A stretch of DNA of 64,000 nt. It comes from Albugo candida (Eukaryota > Oomycota > Peronosporomycetes > Albuginales > Albuginaceae). The stretch is from positions 62,001-126,000 of the forward strand of contig CAJNAR010000027.1 of NCBI GenBank assembly GCA_905220665.1. The letters run 5' to 3'. This document shows, piece after piece, positions 24,001-34,182 of this stretch (positions are counted from its first letter, which is position 1; the number at the start of each line of letters is the position of its first letter). A program made the position numbers and the translations under genes. Under the pieces are notes generated by a model. The model saw nothing but the letters and a program-made list of their open reading frames with translations, was not told the DNA's origin and did no database searches.

Positions 24001-26139
24001 ATGCTTCACATAAGAAAGAACGCCAATGCGTGGATTTCCGACAATAGATGAAGCGAAATGAATATTTGCAAGAGCAGCAAACTTCTTTGGTATGTCATGA
24101 ATGATTGGCTCTACCGCACGGGTCTCAATAAAGTAGAGGCTACATGCACAAAAACATTCCGAACTCGAATATGGAATGTGTGAGATTGCCGGTGCAGCTA
24201 CTAATAGGTTCTTGCGTTCGATAGCACTAATCGCTGTAACCAAGGCTATGATGAATCAGATTTTTATTGGCATGACACGACTTGTCTTTTACGAAGAGTA
24301 GAACCAAGTCGAGTATCATGGGCATGATATCCAATTCGTTTCCAGATCTACGGTGTATGCTCCAAAGCTCTTCTGTCGACTACTGGAGATGGCCAACGTG
24401 CTAAAGCAGAAAGAGATTACAGCCTTAGAAAATAATGGGTGTGGAGTCACAATGGAGTGGCTATCAGTATATTAAATTTGTTGATTACAAAGTGGTCAGT
24501 CGCATCTTTGTGCTTCTCGGTTTTATGCTTTCCTATTTTTTTTGCATTCTTATATTACTTTTTTTGATGGCTTGATGCTTCTTAATAGGACGGTAGATAT
24601 CATTCTCAATTTGCTTGTTCCTCCTGAGTGGAATTATAACGTCACCATAAGCGGAAATGACTCCGAGTCAAAATATATGGTCGCTTGACTTGATCGAAAA
24701 AAATCCAGACTACTTTCCGTCTCGATTGAGTCTTTTGTAATAACATAACAAACTGTCATATTCGATCTTAAAGCATCACAAATTTACAAAATTTGCTTAT
24801 CGTGACTTGAGCGTTGAACCAAGTACATATTCATCCAACTAGTGCACTAAATAATGGAACGAAGCGATATTTTATTGCATTTGTGATAACATTCTCTGCA
24901 CGGATTTTATTGTTGAAGTGTATTCTTGATTCAATCGAATGTGATCAAGTTCACGATAGTCTCGATCTAGGTTGCACACTCTCAAGCCTCATGAGAATAT
25001 ACCACGTACTCCATGAAACAAAATGACCAATCCAGGACGGACTTTGAATATGGAACAGTTCCAATCTCACTCACACAAATCTCACACCTTGACCACCACA
25101 TTGTCATTTATCATCAAACTGAGACTCGCTACGAGATTTGGCAGTATTTATAGCGAATGGGATATGAACTTGAGTTGTATCAAGGCTGCATGACTAGTAT
25201 TGACTCGCGCATGCACCAATGTATCCTTGCGGTACCTCAGTAATCACCCGAATAAGCGGAGTCTCAATAATTCTCTATATGCTCTTAAGGCAGACAGCAA
25301 GAGCAAAAAACTGTGTTTGTATCGCTTAATTTGACTAGAAAAAGAAAGTCGAATTTTTTATAGTGTTCTACAGGCGAGAGGATATGTCCGTCTAGCAACT
25401 CAATTTTCATTTTTCCATCAGTAAAAATATCGAACTATTCTCCAGAGCCGTGCTTCTAAATTTTTCCATTTGTGCATTACTATACAGAATAGTTATGGCC
25501 GCTCTTTCGATCTTCAGTATTCGTTGATCTTAATTTCACAGTCGACTGTCGTAAAGAAAAGGTTTCTTATAGATGCGCCAACTAGCCAGTACTGGTCGTG
25601 TGCTTCAAGAATAAGACATTGAAGATCTTTACGAGTAAGATTTTATCATATGACGCTATAATGATTCCACCTACCGTTTTACAATTGCACATTTTGTTCA
25701 GGAAAGAATTTTTATGATTTCGAGTCATCACAGCATTATCACAATTTCGTTCCTACTCGATATCTGAAACCTCCTTTGGCTAGACGTTGCGGACAAAGCA
25801 CTTGCGCAGTCATATTCTTTCGTACTTTTTGAAAATCTTACCAGCTATTTTGGCAATTATATTTACAGCTATCAAAATTCAAGTTCAAGTTGAACTAAAG
25901 GGCTTCTCTCATTATATTACAGTGACCACGTCGAAGGCTTGATGGCATTGGCAGTAGCCTACAAGACAATGATTTTGCATTCACAATGGGGTAACGCCGC
26001 ACAAAGATCGTGGACAGGAGCCATTCTCCTAATGTATTCATAGCATTATATTCCCCACCAGTCGATTTGATGCATTAGCGTTCAGTGAACATTAAGTCAC
26101 ATCCAAACAAATTCACTATATGTCGTCCTCGACAATCTC
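24001..26139. other. No assignable gene
   Basis: AT-rich spacer with short frames only (for example 23995-24243 minus and 24814-25026 plus). No domain, repeat or splice pattern could be supported. Confidence 0.4.
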
Positions 26140-26224
26140 GACTAGTGTGACAGTGTTACATTAAGGACACCTCCCAGACTTAATACTTTCATCGTATTTT
26201 GGTATACGTTTTCAATCATTAAAA

Positions 26225-26971
26225 ATGGCGAGTTTGTTGGTGAATTCTCGAACGACAAGGCTCTATTCACTTGCGCGCAGCCAGAGCCGAATCCTACCAA
26301 GGCTAGCAGCAAATAATAACCTGATAAATAATCGCTCTTTCTATGCAGTAGCTCGCAAATACATCGAAGCATTCAATCGTTACGGCGTAAAGGGAACCGT
26401 TTGGCGGCTTTATAATATGGGCGATGTGAAATTTGGATATTGTGTGGGCACAGATCGTCTCGGGAATAAATACTATGAAGATCCAACTGAAGTCGCTGGT
26501 CAACAGCGATACTGTGAGTACCATATTGATTCATTCGACAATTTCGACGGCGATCAGATCCCACCAGAGTGGCATGCTTGGCTGCATTATACGACGGACG
26601 CTAAACCCGGCGATGAGGCCTTCAAGGTTGGATTCATATAGCTGCACAGATTTTTTTTCCATTGGATCTATTTGTAGGCGGAAAATTGGGCCAAAGTTCC
26701 GATTTCGCAGAAAACGGACACACCTTTCGAACACCATGTTGGTCCAACGGATTGCTTTGTTCCACATGCAACTTTGAAAAGAACAAGAGGATACAACTCG
26801 GAACATTTTATGCTTAAGGCAGGCGAGCCAGATCAATACTATATGCAACCAAATCACCCACTTCGTTGTCGAAAACGTTCCAATCAGATTTTCGAACATG
26901 TCGACTACAATGAACCGAAAAAGAGTTTTGAAAATGCCTCCGGACCGCTACGTGATGCATCACTCAATTAG
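26225..26971 (+). CDS. NDUFA12: NADH dehydrogenase complex I subunit NDUFA12 (B17.2)
   Basis: This accessory subunit of mitochondrial complex I has two exons: 26225-26626 and 26678-26971. They are joined across a 51-nt GT-AG intron in phase 0 and give 231 residues. Residues 1-45 are Arg and Ser-rich without acidic residues, as in a mitochondrial presequence. The family core follows: NRYGVKGTVW, GTDRLGNKYYED, and IPPEWHAWLHYTTD near residues 115-128, the hallmark of B17.2. Exon 2 supplies the C-terminal part (TPFEHHVGP, EPDQYYMQP). The protein is longer than the animal form (about 145 residues) at both ends. The start is the first ATG in frame and lies just after the duplicated-block edge. It appears functional, while the A copy is dead. 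Confidence 0.9.
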
Positions 26972-27940
26972 TTGATTCCTGAATCGAATAAAGTGTATGA
27001 TCGACTTCAAACCACGCCACATGCATTCTTCATTTTACTTTCAAACATACGTAGCAACATGTTGGGGTCTCAGGCAAACTGAGTTTCATTTTGATCTACC
27101 ACCATCTCCGAAAGTATAGATTCAAGCTGACAAGGAAATGAGAGTTAGCCAGACTCTGTGTAGGTCTACAGGCATCACTCCAGTCGACTTCTTTTTTATG
27201 AGACGAAAACTAGTTAGGCTTCTTTATCGCAATGCGAAAGTTGGTCACAAAATGTTTTGGCGGAATATTTGATATGCTTTTGCATGAAATGTCAATAGAA
27301 TATCCGCACATCCAATGAATAGGCATACAAGCAGGACGCTAGCAATCTCGTGAGCACTTCATCTGAATTTCTAAGAGCGTGATGAAAGAAACAGAGTTCA
27401 ATATGGAAGAATATTCGCCAGCCATGCTGCTCGTTCAATTTCGCCTGCATTTTCGTGCTGAAGCGTTCGTGACGAACGATGAGCGTTTGCTAGATCAACA
27501 AATCAGCAAGATTTGTATGCACTTAAATGTAGACATGCTGGCGGTTTGTTTATCCATTAAACAAATCTAATCGATAGTTTCTATATCACGCAGTCACTTT
27601 ATCGGCCATCCACCAAAACAAAACAGCGCCACCAGCGCTAAGGAGACTGACTTATTTGGTGCTCAGTTGGACATAAGAGGGAGTATCTCCACTCAACTTG
27701 GCCATTCAAGCGCTGCATATAATTCAGGATACCTTGGCAGGGACCGGGTACAAGTATCAAGAAATCCACACTTATATTGACACATCTTTAGTAAAAAAAA
27801 GCACGTGAAAGTGTTTTAGAATTTTTATTAATTAGTCACCCTTTAGATTGTCGAGTAAATGTTATCAATCTGTCTGCGCCTTTATGTGTCTAATGAAAAT
27901 ACACGCTGTGATTGCTTGAGGCCTCACGGTGTGGTGTACA
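26972..27940. other. Spacer specific to A'
   Basis: This segment is not matched in block A. A short plus-strand frame at 27379-27570 (63 codons) has coding-like composition but no recognisable domain. Confidence 0.35.
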
Positions 27941-28213
27941 GAATATTATTGCGCTTCCGAATAGCAGAGTTCGGAGCAATAGTACACGTAGCCCCTCACG
28001 TGATTATAATTCACAACTCGACTGATGCTTGAGATCAATGAAAAAAATACTATTACTCAAGCGCATTAGCTTTTATTCAATGTGGCGAGGACTTGAGTCT
28101 AGCGCTTTTGGAAATGACGATATCATTGTCAACCAAAGATTTACTACAAAATTTACATGGTGTTAAAATTCCACACCTAATACAAGCAGAAATCAAATAT
28201 GGCTATGTAGGTC

Positions 28214-28396
28214 ATGTCTCAACGAAAACTCTCTTATCTACATCTACATATCCATAGAATATTCCTGGAAGAAGTAAGAAACCTACAAGAATGCTCCAGG
28301 AAATCTGATATCTCCACCCAGAATCATCACATTCACAACTCGATTGCCATTTTCGGTTTTGCTTCGTGTAACAGAGATACAATTACTTTAGTATGA
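28214..28396 (+). other. 60-codon upstream ORF overlapping the secreted-protein start
   Basis: The TGA (28394-28396) overlaps the ATG at 28393, forming ATGA. The same 60-codon frame and overlap exist in the inverted copy (1954-2136). If transcribed in the leader it would reduce or couple translation of the downstream frame. This is inferred from position only. Confidence 0.3.
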
Positions 28397-29064
28397 TGAA
28401 GTCACTGATCCTCGTACAATTCCTCTCTTCTCTATGCCTCATCGCATCAGCACAAGATGAGGACATTAATGTCGCAGGAGTTACATTGCTAAAGAATTCT
28501 TCAGCTTTAGCAATCAAAACTAAAGCATTGCAGCATAACGCCATCGCATTGATTGGAAACAATGTGGCAGTTCAAAAGAATTCTCAGATAAAGAAGGAGT
28601 CGAACGAACAGGCCGAGGACGTTAACGTAGCAGGGGTAACTATATTGAAGAATTCTTCAGCTTTGGCGATCAAAAATAAGGCATTGCAACATAATGCTAT
28701 CGCATTTATTGGTAACAATATTGCCATTCAAAAGCAGTCTGAAATCGAAAAAGAGTCAGCCGAACAGGTTCCTGCTGGAGTTGAGTTGCTTCCCAATGAA
28801 AGAGACGTTTTGATTATGCCACAAGAGGTGGACTCGGAACAAGCTAGCGCTTTGGAAGCTACTCAGCGAGAAGACAGCGTTTTAGATTCCGAACAAGGAA
28901 CGTTTGGACCGTCTTATCGTGTCCGCTTCCGTTTCCGTCATCCCCAATTCGGATTCCGCTATGGATACCGCTATCCAATTTGGTACTGGCGACGTTTTGG
29001 TCATCGATTCTACCCCGCCCGATGTTACTTTGGACGACAATTTGGTGACTTTTATTATTGTTGA
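28393..29064 (+). CDS. Secreted protein with two tandem repeats and an aromatic/Arg-rich tail
   Basis: A single-exon gene of 223 residues. Residues 1-20 form a signal peptide (MMKSLILVQFLSSLCLIASA). Two repeats of about 52 residues follow at roughly 23-74 and 75-126, both containing NVAGVT(L/I)LKNSSALAIK and KALQHNAIA.IGNN.A.Q; the second ends in Glu/Ser-rich sequence. Residues about 172-223 form an unusual tail dominated by Tyr, Phe, Trp and Arg, with cysteines only near the end. The family is not one I can name. The signal peptide and repeat architecture fit a secreted pathogen or cell-surface protein. The paralogue at 1286-1957 has lost the tail through a nonsense codon. Confidence 0.8.
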   Translation: MMKSLILVQFLSSLCLIASAQDEDINVAGVTLLKNSSALAIKTKALQHNAIALIGNNVAVQKNSQIKKESNEQAEDVNVAGVTILKNSSALAIKNKALQHNAIAFIGNNIAIQKQSEIEKESAEQVPAGVELLPNERDVLIMPQEVDSEQASALEATQREDSVLDSEQGTFGPSYRVRFRFRHPQFGFRYGYRYPIWYWRRFGHRFYPARCYFGRQFGDFYYC

Positions 29065-30380
29065 AAAGTCGCATCGGCAATTTGATGTGAAGTTTCGTAT
29101 ATCTGTAATTGGAATATAGTTGTTGTTTGTTCTTTGATATCATTTACCGTCGTCGTTGATTCGGCTGATCGTGTTGAGACGATACGCATTCGCTTATGAT
29201 GATCAAGCTACCATTACGCACGCAGTTTTATTTGACCTCTGAGCGCTTCTTGCTTCCAGAGGTATTGTTCGGCTGTCTGCATAAACATACGATGTCATGC
29301 GACTGCAAGAGGGCGACATTCGACACAAAACAACATTGCACTTGATTTGCACGAAAATGTCGATATGCCACCTGTCAGGCATGCATCAGCTCCCAGATCA
29401 CTGGAAAACGTGCGTCTTACGCAGATTAAAAGGTCGATTAATTGTGTTCATCAGATCAGAAACAGTTTGGATGTCCGATGCTTAGTTTAAAGATCGACTG
29501 GCGGTAAATCTGGGATGCTTCTGTTTCTCACGCAGGAGCAGACTGAGAATGTCCAGAAAAAGTAATCGGACTCGCATGCGAATCCATAAATGAAGAAGCG
29601 GATAAGAAGCGTTAAACGTTGGGTGTTTCTCAAGCTTTTATTTAGTTGAAGCATCATATCATGAATGAACCTTATCCAGGCTCGATATATCACGCATAAG
29701 GTAAAGAAAGAAAGCTCATGTTGTCCAAATTACCGAGTTGTGCAAAAGTAGATTTCTACAAGACCGATCTGACGGGTTAGAGGATATGGATGACGTAGTT
29801 GCGACTGGAAGCGACAGTGCCGTATATACAATGACAAATGTATCCGCGAGCTGTGGTTATTTCATAGATAAGTGGGACATGACATATGCCAAGTGGACTC
29901 ACACAGACATCTTACCAGCTTTTCTCTTTCCCAAACGTTTCACCGTCCCGCTTATACAATAGTCGTATGTAAGTACAGAGTCAGATGGCTCGGTTCATAG
30001 AATTGTCTAGTTTCCAGTATGCGGTATGTGTGTAAGAAAAGATTCTGGTTGGATAGCTTTGATATGAGGCTGTCCGACGCGATACTTTTGTATCGGTCGG
30101 CGCTGTGTATCCCTCAAGACGATCCATCATTGAGTTTTTATCTCATTCGATTCTACCAGGCGTGGAGTGGAAAGTTGGCTACTTGCGTACTACTAATTAA
30201 ATTATCCTTTTACCAAAGCATTTTTACAATCAATTCATATGTCACCCTTTCGGCGTGTTTATGATAACACTACACAGTCAAAGAACGGCTATATCATTCA
30301 ACGATAGCTACATGATCATGCGCTTCTCCAACTTGACATTCATAGTGTACTAGAGCCTTCCGCTCAAGTTGAGGTCTGAT
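29065..30380. other. No assignable gene in the distal part of A'
   Basis: Frames such as 29738-29962 and 30019-30264 match the A arm at DNA level, but the A-arm counterparts contain stops. This indicates that the similarity is due to duplication rather than coding constraint. Confidence 0.4.
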
Positions 30381-30779
30381 CCACGTGATTGTACTTATCA
30401 TTACAGAATCGTAATGAGTAGTAGGAATACGATTCGTTCGATTAAACGGACTCTTCAGTTCGCATTGCAGCTTCAACTTCTCTAAACGCTTCTTATGAAT
30501 TGCGAAATTCGATGGCATTGACTACGCCTGCGAGTGGGGTGAACAGCGTCATTCCATTGACGTGTCTGGTCCATTTAAACACGACTATCCCGAAGATCCT
30601 CCACCGCACATCGTTTTGTATACTATTCCTTTCGCTATTACGATATGATCTCTTTGCAACCCACGAGAGTCTGGAATCTGAATCTCTAGCTGAAAGAGAT
30701 CTTTCACATGCTTCTCAAAATGCTTCGTCATACCATCTATAATTCTTCGCTTGCTCGCTTCTAATTTCTTGATTGCTCG

Positions 30780-31154
30780 TCAGGAAGTGCAACTTTTCGT
30801 TCCACTTCCGTAACGTTCATATCTGATACTGCAAATTGTGTTCGAGAATCTGATGGTATACGCAGCCAAATGCTCCCGCTTTTGCTTTATCGCGTGCAAA
30901 AAAATTGTTTGCGATCTTTTCCTACAAGTCCTGATGTCGCACCGATATTCTTCATTGAACCAAGTAGGGAAGCTCTTTGATAGCTCCAATCCCCGATCGA
31001 TCTTCAGGTAGACATACTCAAACTTCGTCGAACGTTTTCTACTTTGGTTGAAGTCAAAATGAAGAAAACATTTACCTACCATGTCCTCACTTTCGACCTC
31101 AGCTTGTTGCTTTGCTGTTGAAGCTAGATAGTTTGCTTCACATGGATACTGCAA
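30780..31154 (-). CDS. Hypothetical 124-codon ORF
   Basis: An open frame between A' and B' with coding-like, Lys/Arg-rich composition. It has no signal peptide, membrane segment or domain that I recognise. It may be an exon or gene remnant, because broken coding-like sequence continues on the same strand from about 30760 to 30500. Its start is uncertain. Confidence 0.25.
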   Translation of the reverse strand: MQYPCEANYLASTAKQQAEVESEDMVGKCFLHFDFNQSRKRSTKFEYVYLKIDRGLELSKSFPTWFNEEYRCDIRTCRKRSQTIFLHAIKQKREHLAAYTIRFSNTICSIRYERYGSGTKSCTS

Positions 31155-31434
31155 TTGTTGATTATCTTACAAGCTTGGTACGTTTTCTCGTACTACAACT
31201 CTCAACGACGAAGTAAGCGGAGTTCCCAAATATATGGCTCTATTGACCCGTCAATGTACGTCCGTGAGTCTATAGATACCTTCCAAATTTGTGTTGAAAT
31301 AACTTGTAATGCCCGACCATCGATTCGATCAATTGACGGAACTTGAAGAGAAAACAGTTCACAGCGGTCGACAGCACCAAACGCATTCCAAGTCAACGTT
31401 AGACTCGTGTTCTTAACTCAATAGTGCCACTTCA

Positions 31435-33620
31435 TTACTTCCCACCGCCCTGCTGCTCACTTCCTTTCACTGCTACCATTTTTCCTCTGTAATACCTCGA
31501 AACACGTGTCGCGAACACGAGACACGTCATTGATTCCAAATTGTGGCAATGGAATTTGATTCCTCGAGCATTAGTGGCAAATAATTCGCCCGTAATGTCG
31601 ACATGATGCTTTCTTACCGCAATACCAAACACATTCTGACAGCAAACACATTGCGTCACCTGTTCGTTAGCGATCCAAGTCGGTTGTTTTGTTATGTTGC
31701 AAACACGCAATTCCGTCATTTCTGGTGAGTCTAATGCAACGTCTAAAACACCTCTTCTTGCAGCATCGCGCACGTGAATCATTGCTCCGGCTTTCTCCAA
31801 CGCGATCGCAACGTCTGCGCTTTGAAAAGCGACTGCAAATGCAATGCTGTACTCAAATCTCCGCTTTGTGCGTGGACATCGGCTCCGTGTTCCATCTAAA
31901 GTGCACATCAGTATCAAATAATTTCCGCAAGGCACTACATCGTACAACGCATCGATAACAATTGTTGGGCCGTGCTGAGGGGATAAAACATATGCAAAGG
32001 CGTGTACCCAAACCATTTTTTTTGTTTTGATTTAACACCATTTTCCAGCAGCAAAAAAGGTACTTTTGTGCATCTGTCTGATGAACACATTGACGCTATA
32101 TGTAATGCTGTGCTCCCTCTCATGTCAGAATGATTCATAAAGCTTTCTCTATCTCCATCCGTAAAATTCCCTGTTTACGCGTCGAGTTCTTCAGTGTGTG
32201 CCCCAGTGCACGTATCATTTTCCCGATCCATTTCCGCTTGGCGTAATAGGAACAGCAACATGGATGCATGCCCATGCAACGCCGCAGTAAGGAATGGACT
32301 TAGTCCTTTCTGCAGGAGAATCCGAGCAGATGGCACTGACGCCACGTAAGGTTGCGGTGTATTTCCATCACCATCCTGTACGTACATTATCGATCGCGCC
32401 GTGCTGAATCAGAAGTCTCAATACATCAATGTGGTTGTACCGACTCGCAATATGTAAAGGTGTTTGCCCACGACTGAGAATCGACGCTGCATTTGTATCA
32501 CCCGTTGTGAGTGTGGAGACCCAATTCAGATCAATGTTTGATGATTCTAAGAGAATTTCGCAATTCGAAGATTCCCATTTTATCATTTATAACAAGCGAG
32601 TAATAAATGTGGAGTCCGATCAGAAAATAAAAGCATCGTTGCGTCATATTCGACGAGTAAAAGTCGTATGATCTTCTCATTATCCGCTGAGAGAGCTGCA
32701 ACAAGTGGAAGCTCCTCGTCCATCGGCATATTACATGATTCTACGGATCGTAACAAATCAACCACAACGTGTTCCAATTGATTTCGAACTGCATGGACGA
32801 CTGGTGCACAAGTTCGCTGACACAATATCTCACGAATTACTTTGGCTCCCAATCGCTTTCCAACAGCAGAATTAAGAATTGGACATAAGATGTCGTCTTG
32901 AGCGCGTACGAGATGTTGGAGGCAAATCTCTTTGGCACTTTGTATCGACGAGATGCATTGAGTCTCTTTCAGCGTACCGCCTTCACAATTTATCGGATCT
33001 GTTGATCCATTTGCAGGAATAGTATCTCTCACTTGCGACGCGAAAAGAAGCTTTTTCGAGTATGCCTTCACTGGGCGTTCGATCGAATTTGTGAAGATCT
33101 AACAAGCGCAACAGCTACTCCATTGCCAAGTGTACCAGGGGAGAGACCGCATACAAGGAGGAGACTCGTGCTAAAGCCTTATATTGACCCAACAGCGAGT
33201 CTGCATGAGCTTGTAATTGCTCATGAACGAGAAGAGCGTTATCGGTATACAGAAACTGAATGAAAATGGAGAAAATGGTGAATGGTATATCTTCGACTCT
33301 GATCTCAATCGGTAGCTGAATCGTATTCAGTGGCGTAGTTGCATCGAATTGTTCAAAAACACTTTTGAATCGCGAGCTTTTGATCGAAAGAATGAGACGA
33401 TGCGCAGAGAGAGTTTGAGGCTGTTCCATCAAGTTGGAAGGAAAACTAAACATTACGTCCTGAAGGAACGCAGCTGCAAAGTATTCGTTCACGAAGTCAA
33501 CAGAGCAGAATCGCTTTCGGCTGATGTACAGTACAGCTCCAACAGTTCTCCGACGGTGTCGCAGCGTCTGACATGAAAAGTGATACAAACTTAAAATCAC
33601 AAAACACAAATAACTTGAGG
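31435..33620 (-). pseudogene. ANKFY1: BTB-ankyrin-FYVE (rabankyrin-5-like) pseudogene, copy in B'
   Basis: Inverted paralogue of 18450-20702. The BTB region (33115-33500) is open longer here and includes IQLPIEIRVEDIPFTIFSIF, which the other copy has interrupted by a stop. It then ends in a stop directly after LAME. The middle part (33071-32583), ankyrin repeats (32586-32175) and FYVE region (32016-31435) each sit in separate frames. Compared with the other copy, about 150 bp encoding one ankyrin repeat are deleted near 32310. The FYVE keeps WIANEQVTQCVCCQNVF and RKHH but then shifts frame and loses the later cysteines. Different lesions in the two copies imply independent decay. Confidence 0.85.
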
Positions 33621-33900
33621 ATTTACTAAAACAAAAAGCGGTAAGAACCATTCAGATATCCGCTCAAACTCAAACATCCTCTACATCTCAAGCTTTTAAA
33701 ACATTCTAGCTTATTGCATTTAGCTGAAAACTCGCTCGAGCTCTATCACCATGCCAGTGTTTATTCTGGACAGGCGACGACCTGAATAGGCGCAGCCTAT
33801 ATTGATAGACTTGTTCGTAAAACATAGCGTTTATTGAGTATTCGTGATGCTGCCTGTCTGCAATGAAAATTTCTTGGCATCGTACTCGTCTGCCATACTG

Positions 33901-33914
33901 CTGAGCTACTTACC
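33901..33914 (-). other. Empty LINE target site
   Basis: A single copy of the 14-bp sequence (CTGAGCTACTTACC on the plus strand), flanked by sequences that lie on either side of the LINE in block B. Confidence 0.9.
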
Positions 33915-34041
33915 AGTAAAAATCACGTCTATATGTTTGAATTTACGAGAAAAACTACGAAACACGAAGCTCATTTTATATCAGAGAAATGCCGTGTGAA
34001 CTAAGTTAGCTTACTTGTAAGGAGATAAGGATCCTAGACCT

Positions 34042-34182
34042 ATGCCAGCTTCCGAAGATTACCTAAACTCGGCAGATGCCCAAGACAAATTTTCGGATAC
34101 AGCAGGGAGCAACCAAATACCAAAAAATAACGTGATAGCAGTAGCAGACGTGAAGGATGTTGAATCTGTTTGTACCAAATGA
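34042..34182 (+). other. 46-codon ORF, partner of 10781-10921
   Basis: Same length and same TGA position as the copy in block B, with two residue differences. No domain is recognised. Conservation may simply reflect recent duplication. Confidence 0.4.

Larger units (their letters stand above)
26140..30380 (+). repeat. Duplicated block A' (inverted partner at 1-3480)
   Basis: Inverted copy of 1-3480 carrying the intact NDUFA12 and secreted-protein genes on the plus strand. A segment at about 27000-27940 is not present in A, and the 2400-2700 part of A has no match here. Downstream of 29064 the similarity continues to about 30380, which pairs with base 1 of the window. Confidence 0.85.
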
